A stretch of 14,774 nt of DNA, taken from assembly GCF_034931365.1 (NCBI RefSeq), contig NZ_JAYGII010000046.1, positions 1 to 14,774 of the forward strand, written 5' to 3'. Position 1 is the first letter of the stretch; the number at the start of each line of letters is the position of its first letter. The notes below the pieces were generated by a model, which searched no databases, was not told where the DNA came from, and saw nothing but the letters and a program-made list of their open reading frames with translations. Position numbers and translations under genes: made by a program. This stretch comes from Natronospira elongata. Its GTDB lineage: Bacteria; Pseudomonadota; Gammaproteobacteria; Natronospirales; Natronospiraceae. Positions 6,085 to 13,029 of the stretch are shown in pieces.

Positions 6085-7008
6085 ATGCGCCCTGTCTTAA
6101 GCCTGTTTCCGGTTTTGCTGTTGGGCCTGTCCGGATGCGCTGGCTATTCGGAGGTCAGCCCGGCTCCGGAATTCATCGATGCCATGTCACCGGCATTTAC
6201 GGTCGGGGTGCCGGAGGAAGAGCCATTGCCACCCCTGATCGAAGAGGGCTTGTCCCAGGAGGAATTGGCCAGGATTCAAGTCCATCGCCGGACCCACCGG
6301 GCTGTGGTAAGCGTGACTACCTTGAGCGCCTATCGCAGTCGTTGGGCCGGAGCTCAACGACTGATTGTGTCGCTGTACGACGGCAGTCTGTATCCGGCCC
6401 AGCTGATAGGTTCAGACCCAGAGATGGATTTGGCTGTGCTGCGATTCGATCCCATGGGATGGCCGTTGACCGTGTTGCCCTTTGCCGACAGTGGGAGGGT
6501 CCAGGTAGGTCAGTCGGTTCTGACCTTGGGTAATCCCTTTGGCTTGGAAGGTACCCTGACTGTCGGCGTTGTATCGGTGCTTAATTGGCCGGTGCAACTG
6601 CAATCCGGCTATATTATTCGTGACCTGATTCAATCCGATGCGTCCATCAACCCCGGGAACTCCGGTGGTCCTTTGCTCAACTCCCAGGGTCGGCTTATCG
6701 GCATCAATTCCATGTTGATTGGGCCCTCGGCCGGTAGTGTGGGGATCAGTCTTTCCATTCCTTCCAATACGGTGCGGCGGATAGCCCGGCAAATTATGCA
6801 GGAAGGTCGGGTGGTGCGAGGTTGGATCGATATTGAAGGTCTGGCCTTTGCGCTCGGCGCGTTTGATCTGAGCAGGGAAGCAGGCCGCATCGCGGCCTTG
6901 ATGACCGGTAGTAGTGACGGCAGGTACCGCTTTAGCCGTCAGTGGCCGGACGGGTTCTCCGGTCGAGTATGTGCCACGCAAGAAAGCCCACTAGCATCGA
7001 GACCGTGA
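6085..7008 (+). CDS. HtrA/DegS-like lipoprotein lacking the catalytic-histidine segment
   Basis: This 307-residue product derives from a trypsin-like S1C protease. A lipoprotein signal (hydrophobic stretch, then LSGC with Cys18) supports ATG at 6085 over in-frame ATGs at 6037 and 6067, and predicts a periplasmic membrane-anchored protein. Catalytic Asp115 (DLAVL) and Ser193 (GNSGGPL) are present. The segment that normally carries GSGF and the TNxHV histidine is absent: the sequence passes from AYRSRW to AGAQRLIVSLYDG, a gap of about 30 residues, so the charge relay cannot form. After VVRGW at about 246 only a few PDZ-like residues remain, and the last 25 codons are read antisense to the YeeE/YedE gene. 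It is likely a decayed gene; a non-catalytic binding protein is the alternative. Confidence 0.75.
   Translation: MRPVLSLFPVLLLGLSGCAGYSEVSPAPEFIDAMSPAFTVGVPEEEPLPPLIEEGLSQEELARIQVHRRTHRAVVSVTTLSAYRSRWAGAQRLIVSLYDGSLYPAQLIGSDPEMDLAVLRFDPMGWPLTVLPFADSGRVQVGQSVLTLGNPFGLEGTLTVGVVSVLNWPVQLQSGYIIRDLIQSDASINPGNSGGPLLNSQGRLIGINSMLIGPSAGSVGISLSIPSNTVRRIARQIMQEGRVVRGWIDIEGLAFALGAFDLSREAGRIAALMTGSSDGRYRFSRQWPDGFSGRVCATQESPLASRP
6337..6362. repeat. 11-bp-stem hairpin at the missing-histidine point
   Basis: AGTCGTTGGGC (6337-6347) and GCTCAACGACT (6352-6362) pair over 11 bp, with one G-T pair on the plus-strand RNA, around a CGGA loop. The outer 8 bp are perfectly inverted. It lies at the codons joining RSRW to AGAQ, where the protease has lost its catalytic-histidine segment. 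Confidence 0.6.
6882..6898 (-). terminator. Possible weak terminator of the YeeE/YedE locus
   Basis: AGGCCGC and GCGGCCT form a perfect 7-bp stem with a 3-nt loop, 33 nt beyond the YeeE/YedE stop on the minus strand. Only a short pyrimidine run (CTTCCC) follows, so termination is uncertain. Confidence 0.3.
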
Positions 7009-7421
7009 ATATCAGCGGCTCGTAGAACGCCATCTCGTGGATACTCAATGCCATCGCGCCAATACCCGGTCCCGGGCAATAGCCGGCCAGTCCCCAGCCG
7101 ATCCCGAACAGGCCCGCGTCGAGCAACAACTGGCAGTTGATGTCCTGGCCCTCCGGCCACTGGAGGCCGGGAGCGAAGACGGGCTTGCCCATTTTGCGGA
7201 CCAGGTAGAAACCCGGGCAGGGTGACGGCAATGGTGCCGACCATGACGAAGGCCAGGCTGGGGTCCCAGTTTCCGAGGACATCAAGGAAGCCCAGCACCT
7301 TGAGTGGGTTGATCATCTGGGAGATTGCCAAACCGAGGCCGAAAAGCGCCATCAGGAGCACGGCAGCGAGGCCGATTAGTACGCCGCCGAGCAAGGCAGA
7401 GAAGGATGTGAATTCAGTCAT
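6932..7421 (-). pseudogene. Fused and frameshifted YeeE/YedE (DUF6691) transporter gene
   Basis: Two minus-strand frames together encode one membrane protein of the YeeE/YedE family, linked to thiosulfate or sulfur-compound uptake. From ATG 7421 (GGAG 5 nt upstream) the frame reads through GLGLAISQMINPLKVLGFLD and NWDPSLAFVM to LPGF. It then shifts, and the other frame continues YLVRKMGKPVFAP, LFGIGWGLAGYCPGP and FTVSMLVGFLAWHILDRR to a TAA at 6932. One extra base in the run at 7209-7211 explains the break. The first 26 residues (MTEFTSFSALLGG, IGLAAVLLMAL) resemble the N-terminus of the larger partner YeeE protein, while the rest matches the smaller DUF6691 partner, so two adjacent genes seem to have been joined by deletion. 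Its 3' end overlaps the protease gene antisense. Confidence 0.8.
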
Positions 7422-7569
7422 GAGCACTCCGTTTTCCGGCCTTCTGCCAGGTTGTGACATTGCCGCTCAAGGGGGAGATAGGGGCGCGGTTGGCATAGAC
7501 GGCAAAGTGCAGCTCAGGAAACAGCTCCCGACGCTCCAGCCGCGTCTGGTTGGCTCGCTCAATCGACAT
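7414..7569 (-). CDS. Unrecognised 51-residue ORF overlapping the YeeE/YedE start
   Basis: ATG at 7569, with GCGGAG 6 nt before it, opens a 51-residue frame: MSIERANQTRLERRELFPEL, then HFAVYANRAPISPL, ending WQKAGKRSAHD. The stop overlaps the YeeE/YedE start in ATGACTGA (8 bp), an arrangement typical of coupled translation. I recognise no domain. The frame continues only 6 codons above the ATG before a stop, so it may be a small intact gene or the 3' end of a broken longer one. Confidence 0.35.
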   Translation of the reverse strand: MSIERANQTRLERRELFPELHFAVYANRAPISPLSGNVTTWQKAGKRSAHD

Positions 7570-7947
7570 CAGCAGCTCCGCAGTCAATCATCAAACCCGG
7601 ACGATCATGGCAACTTCCCGGGAGATGACCAAATTGCGGCACTTTTTGGGCGCTATACACAGGCAATTTGCGGTGTATGGAGCCCTATCAGCGCGTCGCT
7701 CGCTTGGGCAGGGATGGGTGCCGGAAGAGTGCCGGTTCACCGCTGAGATTGCTAAGGGCTCCATTGAACGGCGCCTTCCTTGATCTGCATCAACACCGGG
7801 ACTAGCGGATAAGAGGAGACTGACTGAGCACGAGGCCGATTTGGTGTCGGGCGACAGGCCGTAACAGGCAGGCTCAGATTGTGGGAGTGTCGGGGTTCTG
7901 CGGCACTTCTTTTGCAGATATCGGCGTTCGATTGGCGGGAGTCGGGA
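7570..7947. other. Stretch with no supported gene
   Basis: Several frames are open here, but none has a ribosome site, a recognisable motif or a partner on either side. Minus-strand frames upstream of the 51-codon ORF contain repeated stops. The final 100 bp must hold the promoter of the universal stress protein gene, but I see no clear -35/-10 pair. Confidence 0.5.
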
Positions 7948-8382
7948 ATGTTCAGATCAATCCTGGTCGGCGTATATCCAGAGCATGATGATGAAGCGGA
8001 CGCATGCATTCGCATGGCGATGCGTTTGCTGGAGGAGGGCGGCAAGCTGGTTCTGGTGTCAGTGGTTGATCGCCCAGAAGGTCCCACCTTCTTTCCGGCA
8101 TTGGAAAATGAGGAGGAGATCAAGGCGGCTGTTCAGCATTTGGAACGAGCGTTGACCGTGTTGGTCCGGAAGCAGGTTCCGCTTGGAATAGACGTCGATT
8201 CCATCGTAAGGGTCGGTCAGCCCGGCAAACGGCTGGTGGCTGAATCCGGTGAACGGCAGAGCGATCTTGTCATCGTGTTTGAGCATGAGCACCTCTGGCC
8301 CCTGAGCCGAGATACCGTCAACTATCTGCTCTCCCATGCGGGATGTCCGGTGCTGGTACTGCCCCAACAGACGCATGTCTAG
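7948..8382 (+). CDS. Universal stress protein family protein without ATP loop
   Basis: This 144-residue protein has the UspA fold order: MFRSILVGVY as the first strand, a KLVLVSVVD second strand, a helix through HLERAL, an IDVDSIVRVGQPGK strand-turn, then DLVIV and GCPVLVLP as the last strands. The G-2x-G-9x-G(S/T) nucleotide loop of ATP-binding members should follow DLVIV, but the sequence there is FEHEHLWPLSRDT, so nucleotide binding of the usual kind is unlikely. ATG at 7948 is chosen because GGGAG at 7937-7941 precedes it and the family starts with a strand right after Met; the frame upstream is not family-like. A DksA-like gene starts 53 nt after its stop. Confidence 0.85.
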   Translation: MFRSILVGVYPEHDDEADACIRMAMRLLEEGGKLVLVSVVDRPEGPTFFPALENEEEIKAAVQHLERALTVLVRKQVPLGIDVDSIVRVGQPGKRLVAESGERQSDLVIVFEHEHLWPLSRDTVNYLLSHAGCPVLVLPQQTHV

Positions 8383-8435
8383 ACTGGCGGTGCGAACACT
8401 ACACAGTGGCAAGGATGATAAAGGAGAAAAGAATT

Positions 8436-8804
8436 ATGCCAACAATGGACCGCTTTAATGCCATACTCAATGGCAAGCGTGATGCTGTGCTTGCCGATAT
8501 TCGTCGGCTCCAGAACGAAGAAAAAAGCCTCTCCCGGGATGTGGGGTTGCGGGAGGTGATGGACACCAAGGATATTTCCTTCCGGGATAGCGTTGCCGTT
8601 ATTCGTAATGCCGGCCTGCGCCGGGAGGCGGAAGAGCTGGAGGATATCCGGGCCGCTCTGGCTCGAATCGAGAACGGCAGCTACGGAATATGCATCGTTT
8701 GTGACGAGGTGATTCCCGAGGCGCGGCTGGAGGCGTGGCCTACGGCGAAACGCTGTCGCCCATGTCAGGAGAAACGGGAAGCCGAAAAGGCAGGCAGACA
8801 CTGA
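8436..8804 (+). CDS. DksA/TraR family C4 zinc-finger protein
   Basis: This 122-residue protein is predicted to act on RNA polymerase through the secondary channel, as DksA does in the stringent response. A long helical hairpin (about 5-80) precedes a C4 zinc finger with C86, C89, C107 and C110 (CIVC, 17 residues, CRPC). The coiled-coil tip carries DTKDIS (43-48), which fits DxxDxA except for serine in place of alanine. It is shorter than E. coli DksA (151 aa) and longer than TraR (73 aa), as in many accessory members. AAGGAG at 8421-8426 supports ATG 8436. It lies 19 nt before tpm, so those two genes are probably co-transcribed. Confidence 0.87.
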   Translation: MPTMDRFNAILNGKRDAVLADIRRLQNEEKSLSRDVGLREVMDTKDISFRDSVAVIRNAGLRREAEELEDIRAALARIENGSYGICIVCDEVIPEARLEAWPTAKRCRPCQEKREAEKAGRH

Positions 8805-8823
8805 AGCGGGAGGAGGGCTTCGC

Positions 8824-9483
8824 ATGGATCCGGAATTCTGGCGCGAGCGCTGGCAAAACGAGCAGATCGGGTTTCACGAAGGGCAGGTCAACAAGCACCT
8901 TCAGATGTACTGGCAGTACCTTGAACCACTTCCGGGGGAGAAGGTGCTGGTGCCCTTGTGTGGCAAGGCCCATGATCTGGCCTGGTTGCGGGACCAGGGG
9001 CATCATGTCATTGGTGTGGAGCTGAGTGATCTCGCCTGTGCCGCTTTCTTCGCCGAGCGGGGTATTGATCCCCAGGAGAACGCAGGGCAACGGTTCACCT
9101 GTTATCGCCACAAGGACATCGAGCTCTGGTGCGGTGATTTCTTCCAGTTGACCGCCGATGATATCGGGCCGGTTGCATTGGTCTATGACCGAGCTGCTCT
9201 GATTGCGCTGCCACCTGAGATGCGCCAGCGTTATGCGGATCATCTCCTGCGTATCACCGGGCCGGAGACCCGAATACTGCTGGTGACACTCGATTACCCA
9301 CCGCAGTCGGGCTTTGAGGGGCCGCCGTTCAATGTCAGTGATGCCGAAGTGGAGCGCCTTTTCGGACAAGGCCATCGCATCGAGTGTCTGCACCACACAC
9401 GCCTGCCCCAGGACGACGGTTTGCGAAAACGGGGGCTGAGCGGGGGTAGCGAGTCGGTCTTTCTCCTGCAACGTAATAACTAA
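8824..9483 (+). CDS. tpm: Thiopurine S-methyltransferase (Tpm)
   Basis: This 219-residue enzyme transfers a methyl group from SAM to sulfur or selenium/tellurium acceptors; bacterial Tpm is associated with methylation of selenite and tellurite and with thiopurines. The N-terminus has the family pattern FWRERW then IGFHEG, followed by the SAM site VLVPLCGKAHDLAWL (about 42-56) and the acidic VELS strand end. WCGDFFQL and YDRAALIALP are also typical. Length matches E. coli and Pseudomonas Tpm (about 218). A GGGAGGAGG site at 8808-8816 fixes the start. It converges with the dehydrogenase gene at 9496, with 12 bp between stops. Confidence 0.92.
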   Translation: MDPEFWRERWQNEQIGFHEGQVNKHLQMYWQYLEPLPGEKVLVPLCGKAHDLAWLRDQGHHVIGVELSDLACAAFFAERGIDPQENAGQRFTCYRHKDIELWCGDFFQLTADDIGPVALVYDRAALIALPPEMRQRYADHLLRITGPETRILLVTLDYPPQSGFEGPPFNVSDAEVERLFGQGHRIECLHHTRLPQDDGLRKRGLSGGSESVFLLQRNN

Positions 9484-9495
9484 CGCGAGGGCGGT

Positions 9496-10251
9496 TCAAG
9501 CCGCTACATACCCGCCGTCTACGGCTATGGCCTGGCCGGTAATGAAGCTCGCTTCCTTGCAACTGAGCCAGACGATCGTGTTAGCGACTTCCTCGGGTGT
9601 TGCCATGCGCTTCATGGGGTGCATGTTACGGAACTGCTCCACCACGTCGGCCTTTTTCCCGGTAATCCGGTCGATCATTTCCGTCTGCACGGCCCCCGGA
9701 CATACGGCGTTGATGCGTATGCCTTGCTCGGCGTACTCGATGGCGGCAGTGCGTGTCAGCTGCACGACGCCACCCTTGGAGGCGCAATAGGCCGGCAGCT
9801 TGGGGAAGCCGATCAGGCCGGCGATGGAGGCCACATTGATGATGCTGCCCTTGCCGCGTTCCAGCATCAGGGCCAGTTCTTCGCCCATGCAAATGAAAAG
9901 CCCGCGCAGGTTGACGGCCATTACGCGATCGAAGTTCTCCAGGCTGCTATCCGCCGTTGGGGCCTGATCACCTTCGATGCCGGCATTATTGCAGGCGTAA
10001 TCCAGCTGCCCGAATTCCTGCTTCACACCGGTCATCATCGATGCCACGGAGTCGGAGTCACTCACATCACAATGCAGGTATAGGGCGCGCTGGCCGATCC
10101 GTTCGATTTCCTCAACGACTCCTTGGGCATCGTCATCATGCAGGTCTGCGATGGCAACATGGCAGCCCTTGCGTGCATAGGCCAGGGCCGTAGCCCGTCC
10201 AATGCCACGCGCACCCCCTGTTATCAGAGCTATGGAATCTTCGTCTTTCAT
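9496..10251 (-). CDS. Short-chain dehydrogenase/reductase, NAD-type
   Basis: This 251-residue classical SDR is a cytosolic NAD(P)-dependent alcohol/ketone oxidoreductase. The cofactor motif TGGARGIG is at 11-18, NNAG at 88-91, and the catalytic residues Ser142, Tyr155 and Lys159 are in place (YxxxK as YCASK). Asp36 at the end of the second strand (IADL) favours NAD over NADP. The C-terminal FITGQAIAVDGGYVA is typical of the family. GGAG about 8 nt before ATG 10251 supports the start. The substrate cannot be told from sequence. It lies 92 nt downstream of the site-2 protease gene on the same strand. Confidence 0.9.
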   Translation of the reverse strand: MKDEDSIALITGGARGIGRATALAYARKGCHVAIADLHDDDAQGVVEEIERIGQRALYLHCDVSDSDSVASMMTGVKQEFGQLDYACNNAGIEGDQAPTADSSLENFDRVMAVNLRGLFICMGEELALMLERGKGSIINVASIAGLIGFPKLPAYCASKGGVVQLTRTAAIEYAEQGIRINAVCPGAVQTEMIDRITGKKADVVEQFRNMHPMKRMATPEEVANTIVWLSCKEASFITGQAIAVDGGYVAA

Positions 10252-10343
10252 CTCCCTGTCTCCTATCTGCTTTAGATGGCAATTGGTCTAGCTGTAATCC
10301 AGGTTGATATCCGACCCATTGCTTCCCATCAAGGGATTCCACG

Positions 10344-11498
10344 TTAGGCAGATGGGGCTCGATTGGACGGACGCGAAGTGGGCTGAGTGGCCAGGTGGAT
10401 CTCGATGGCCTGGAGCAGGCGTTGGCGGTCTATCCAGCCGGTGACTCGGTCCTCGTCGACCACCGGAAGCTGGTTCAGGCCATGCTCGGTCATGATGCCA
10501 AGAACCTCTTCCGGATCACTCTCAGGGGCCACATGGTGGAGACGGTCGATTGGGGTCATGAATTGACTCACTGGGGTATGGTCCCAACGCTCTCTGGGTA
10601 AGTGCTTGATATCTGACAGGGTCAGCAAACCAAGGACGTCACCGCCTCCCGTGATCATGTAGGCTCGGCGTGCCTCGGGGACTACCCGCTGACTGATCCA
10701 CTCCGACACCGGCGTCCGGGCATCCACTGATGGCACATGATGCTCGGCCAGGTCTCCGGCAGTGATCCCCGCCAGGCGCTCGCGCAGATCGTAATGCTTG
10801 CCGTGACCCTCGGCCAGAAAAAGCAGGAACCAGGCAATCAGGATGATCCATAGGCCCCCGATGAGGTTGCCGAAGAACAGCCCGTTCCAGATGCCCAGGG
10901 CAAACAGACCGTAGGCCACCACCCGGCCCCCCATGACCGCCGCCCGGACACCTTTGCGGGCATCGCCGGTAAACCGCCAGACCGCTGCCCGGAAAACACG
11001 CCCCCCGTCCAGGGGAAAGCCCGGAATCAGGTTGAAAACCGCCACGATCAGGTTGATGGCCCCTAGCCAGCCAAAGGCCACCGACAGGGCTTCACTGAAG
11101 GGGTTGCTGAGCACGGACAGGAGGAAAAAACCGACTGCCAGGGCCAGACTCACCAACGGCCCGGCAATGGCTATTCGGAACTCATCCTCCGGGTTGTCGC
11201 TGTCGCGGCCCAGCTGGGCCATGCCGCCGAATATGAACAGGGTGATGGATTTCACCGGCACGCCGCGACGGATGGCCACAATACTGTGGCCCATTTCATG
11301 GGCGAGAATGGACGCGAAAAAAAGCAGGGCGGTGAACAGGGCCGTCAACAGTGAGGTGATCAGGGCCCATTCCGGGTGGTGATGTTGCAGGGTCGTGGTC
11401 AGGGTGACCATCAGCAGGGCAAAGATGACCAGCCAGCTGATATGCACTTGCAGTCGAATGCCATGGATGTGGCCCAATACCAGTACCGTCTTGAACAT
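10344..11498 (-). CDS. Site-2 protease (M50) with two CBS domains
   Basis: This 384-residue integral membrane metalloprotease is expected to cleave within membrane-embedded substrates such as anti-sigma factors. The zinc motif HEMGH is at 67-71 and the second ligand motif NLIPGFPLDGG at 156-166, with D164 as the aspartate ligand. About five or six transmembrane helices occupy residues 18-230. Two CBS domains follow (about 245-300 and 310-370, with MITGGGDVLGLLTLSDI and QLPVVDEDRVTGWIDRQRLL), as in the Rip3-like M50 subfamily, and may sense adenine nucleotides. The start at 11498 has only a weak AAGGGC upstream. It lies 38 nt after the ACP gene, so it may belong to the dehydrogenase operon. 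Its substrate is unknown. Confidence 0.9.
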   Translation of the reverse strand: MFKTVLVLGHIHGIRLQVHISWLVIFALLMVTLTTTLQHHHPEWALITSLLTALFTALLFFASILAHEMGHSIVAIRRGVPVKSITLFIFGGMAQLGRDSDNPEDEFRIAIAGPLVSLALAVGFFLLSVLSNPFSEALSVAFGWLGAINLIVAVFNLIPGFPLDGGRVFRAAVWRFTGDARKGVRAAVMGGRVVAYGLFALGIWNGLFFGNLIGGLWIILIAWFLLFLAEGHGKHYDLRERLAGITAGDLAEHHVPSVDARTPVSEWISQRVVPEARRAYMITGGGDVLGLLTLSDIKHLPRERWDHTPVSQFMTPIDRLHHVAPESDPEEVLGIMTEHGLNQLPVVDEDRVTGWIDRQRLLQAIEIHLATQPTSRPSNRAPSA

Positions 11499-11536
11499 GA
11501 CAATGGCCCTTGTGGTTGAGCGCCCAGTGTTGGGTC

Positions 11537-11782
11537 TTATCCGGATTGCTGCGCCAGGTAGTCCAACAGTTCCCCCAAGCTTCGCATTCTCGCGTATTCC
11601 TGCTCCGGGATGTTGATCTTGAGTCGCTTGTGCAGGGCCATCAGCAGATTCATGGCATCCATGGAGTCCAGGTCGTATTCATCTCGCAGGTGGACGGCTT
11701 CGTCGATCCTGTTGGTGTCGATATCGGGTGCGATGTCGGACAGTTCTTCCAGTACAGCGCTTTTGAGATCCTCGCGGTTCAC
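11537..11782 (-). CDS. Stand-alone acyl carrier protein coupled to E2
   Basis: This 81-residue acidic helical protein carries the 4'-phosphopantetheine attachment site Ser40 in DLDSMD, with the helix II recognition residues following. It starts with GTG at 11782, which overlaps the E2 stop in GTGA (4 bp); GGAGG inside the end of E2 lies 5 nt before it. Size fits a discrete ACP rather than a piece of a larger synthase. The spacing around it (IDEAVHLRDEYDLDS) differs from the conserved housekeeping AcpP sequence, so this is a specialised paralogue. Its position right after the E1 and E2 genes suggests it receives, presents or regulates the acyl product of that complex; this is inference. Confidence 0.88.
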   Translation of the reverse strand: MNREDLKSAVLEELSDIAPDIDTNRIDEAVHLRDEYDLDSMDAMNLLMALHKRLKINIPEQEYARMRSLGELLDYLAQQSG

Positions 11783-13029
11783 AGTGCCTCCGGTGTTTGC
11801 AGATGCTGATCAATCTCATTAAGAAAAAGCGCGCCGCTGTGTCCGTCACAGACCCGGTGGTCGGCGGCCAGGCTGAGCTTGACGCTCATATGTACTCCGA
11901 TACCGTCGGGCAGGGCCACCGGCTGGCGGCGGGGGCGGCCAAAGCCGATCATGGCTACCTGCGGCGGGTGGATGACGCCAATGACGGTATCCACGCCCCG
12001 TTCACCCAGATTGGTCAGGGTGGCGGTACCCTGGCTCATCTCCGAGCCCTTCAGACCGCTACTCCGGGCCCGCTTGACCAGGTCCTGGAGTTGCCGCATC
12101 AGTTCCGGCAATGCGAGCTTGTCAGCGTCGAGGATGGCCGGGGCCACCAGGCCGCCGCCGCGCAGGTGAATGGCCAGGCCCAGGTTCACGGATTCGGCCG
12201 CCTGGAAGCCCGCTGCTTCATAATGGCCATTGAGATCCCCATGCTTTGCCAATGCCAGGGCGGTGGCTTTGGCAAAGAGGGCCGCCATGAGCAGCCGGGA
12301 TTCCGGTGGGCGCTCGCGATTGTAGTCGGCCAGCCACGTTTCCGCGGCATGGAGATCCACGGTGGTGTCTAGGTAGTAGTGGGGGATTTCCCGCTTGGCC
12401 CGGCTCATGGCGGCCGCAATGGCCTGGCGCATGTCTTGGCGCATCTCCTGGGACCGGGGCTTGGCGGAGGGCTGTCGGCCAATGGCGGCGTCCACATCCG
12501 CAAGGACGATGGATTGCGCCGAGCCGCTGCCTTTTAGCGCGCTCAGGTCCACACCCGCTTCCCGCGCCCGTCGCCTTGCGGCAGGGGAGGCCATGGGTTT
12601 GGATTTGGCGGACACCGGTGGTGCGGTGGTGTCTGGCCTGCCAGTCGTGCTTTCTGCGCGCCGTGCTGACGGAGCCGGCTCGGGCGTGGCTGGCTTGGCC
12701 GCCGACGCCGGGGCTTGTGGCTCCGGCACCGTTTCCTCCTTCTCCTTCTCCTTCTCCTTCTCCTTCTCCCGGGGTGGTTCCGGGTGCTTGCCCTGCCCAT
12801 CGCCGATGCGGGCCAGCGCCTGGCCTACCGGCACGGCCGTACCTTCCTCGACATACAGTTCTTCCACAATCCCGTCTTCGAAGACCTCCACATCAAGGGC
12901 GGCCTTGGCCGTATCCACCACCGCAATCACCTGGCCCCGGCTCACCCGCTCACCCGGCTGTACCTTCCATTCAATCAGGGTCCCGGCCTCCATGTCCGCG
13001 CCCATGGAAGGCATGGTGAAATCACTCAT
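11779..13029 (-). CDS. 2-oxoacid dehydrogenase E2 (lipoyl acyltransferase)
   Basis: This 416-residue acyltransferase passes an acyl group from its lipoyl arm to CoA (or another acceptor). A single lipoyl domain (1-78) has Lys42 in VDTAKAALD as the lipoylation site. A charged Pro/Ala-rich linker (80-145) contains a KE dipeptide run. A peripheral subunit-binding domain (146-183, SPAARRRAREAGVDL) would dock E1 or E3. The catalytic domain (about 195-416) has the active-site motif DHRVCDG with His391 and Asp395; CDG replaces the usual VDG. ATG 13029 overlaps the E1 stop as ATGA, so translation is probably coupled. No E3 gene lies in the window. The acyl substrate could be pyruvate, branched-chain or acetoin-derived. 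Confidence 0.9.
   Translation of the reverse strand: MSDFTMPSMGADMEAGTLIEWKVQPGERVSRGQVIAVVDTAKAALDVEVFEDGIVEELYVEEGTAVPVGQALARIGDGQGKHPEPPREKEKEKEKEKEETVPEPQAPASAAKPATPEPAPSARRAESTTGRPDTTAPPVSAKSKPMASPAARRRAREAGVDLSALKGSGSAQSIVLADVDAAIGRQPSAKPRSQEMRQDMRQAIAAAMSRAKREIPHYYLDTTVDLHAAETWLADYNRERPPESRLLMAALFAKATALALAKHGDLNGHYEAAGFQAAESVNLGLAIHLRGGGLVAPAILDADKLALPELMRQLQDLVKRARSSGLKGSEMSQGTATLTNLGERGVDTVIGVIHPPQVAMIGFGRPRRQPVALPDGIGVHMSVKLSLAADHRVCDGHSGALFLNEIDQHLQTPEAL
12737..12769. repeat. (TCCTTC)5 hexanucleotide repeat in the E2 linker
   Basis: Five perfect TCCTTC units (12737-12766) plus TCC form a polypyrimidine tract. On the coding strand it encodes the Lys-Glu run at about residues 88-98 of E2. 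Unit gain or loss would change the linker by two residues without a frameshift. Confidence 0.9.

Noticed and set aside
7222..7783. Long plus-strand frames across the gap before the universal stress protein gene
   Set aside because: No ribosome site, no family motif, and they overlap the YeeE/YedE gene and the 51-codon ORF on the other strand.
8740..9471. 243-codon open frame on the minus strand
   Set aside because: It is antisense to the clearly identified tpm gene, has no recognisable domain and no ribosome site.
12306..13019. 237-codon plus-strand frame rich in proline and arginine
   Set aside because: It is antisense to the E2 gene; its composition is that of a GC-rich shadow frame.
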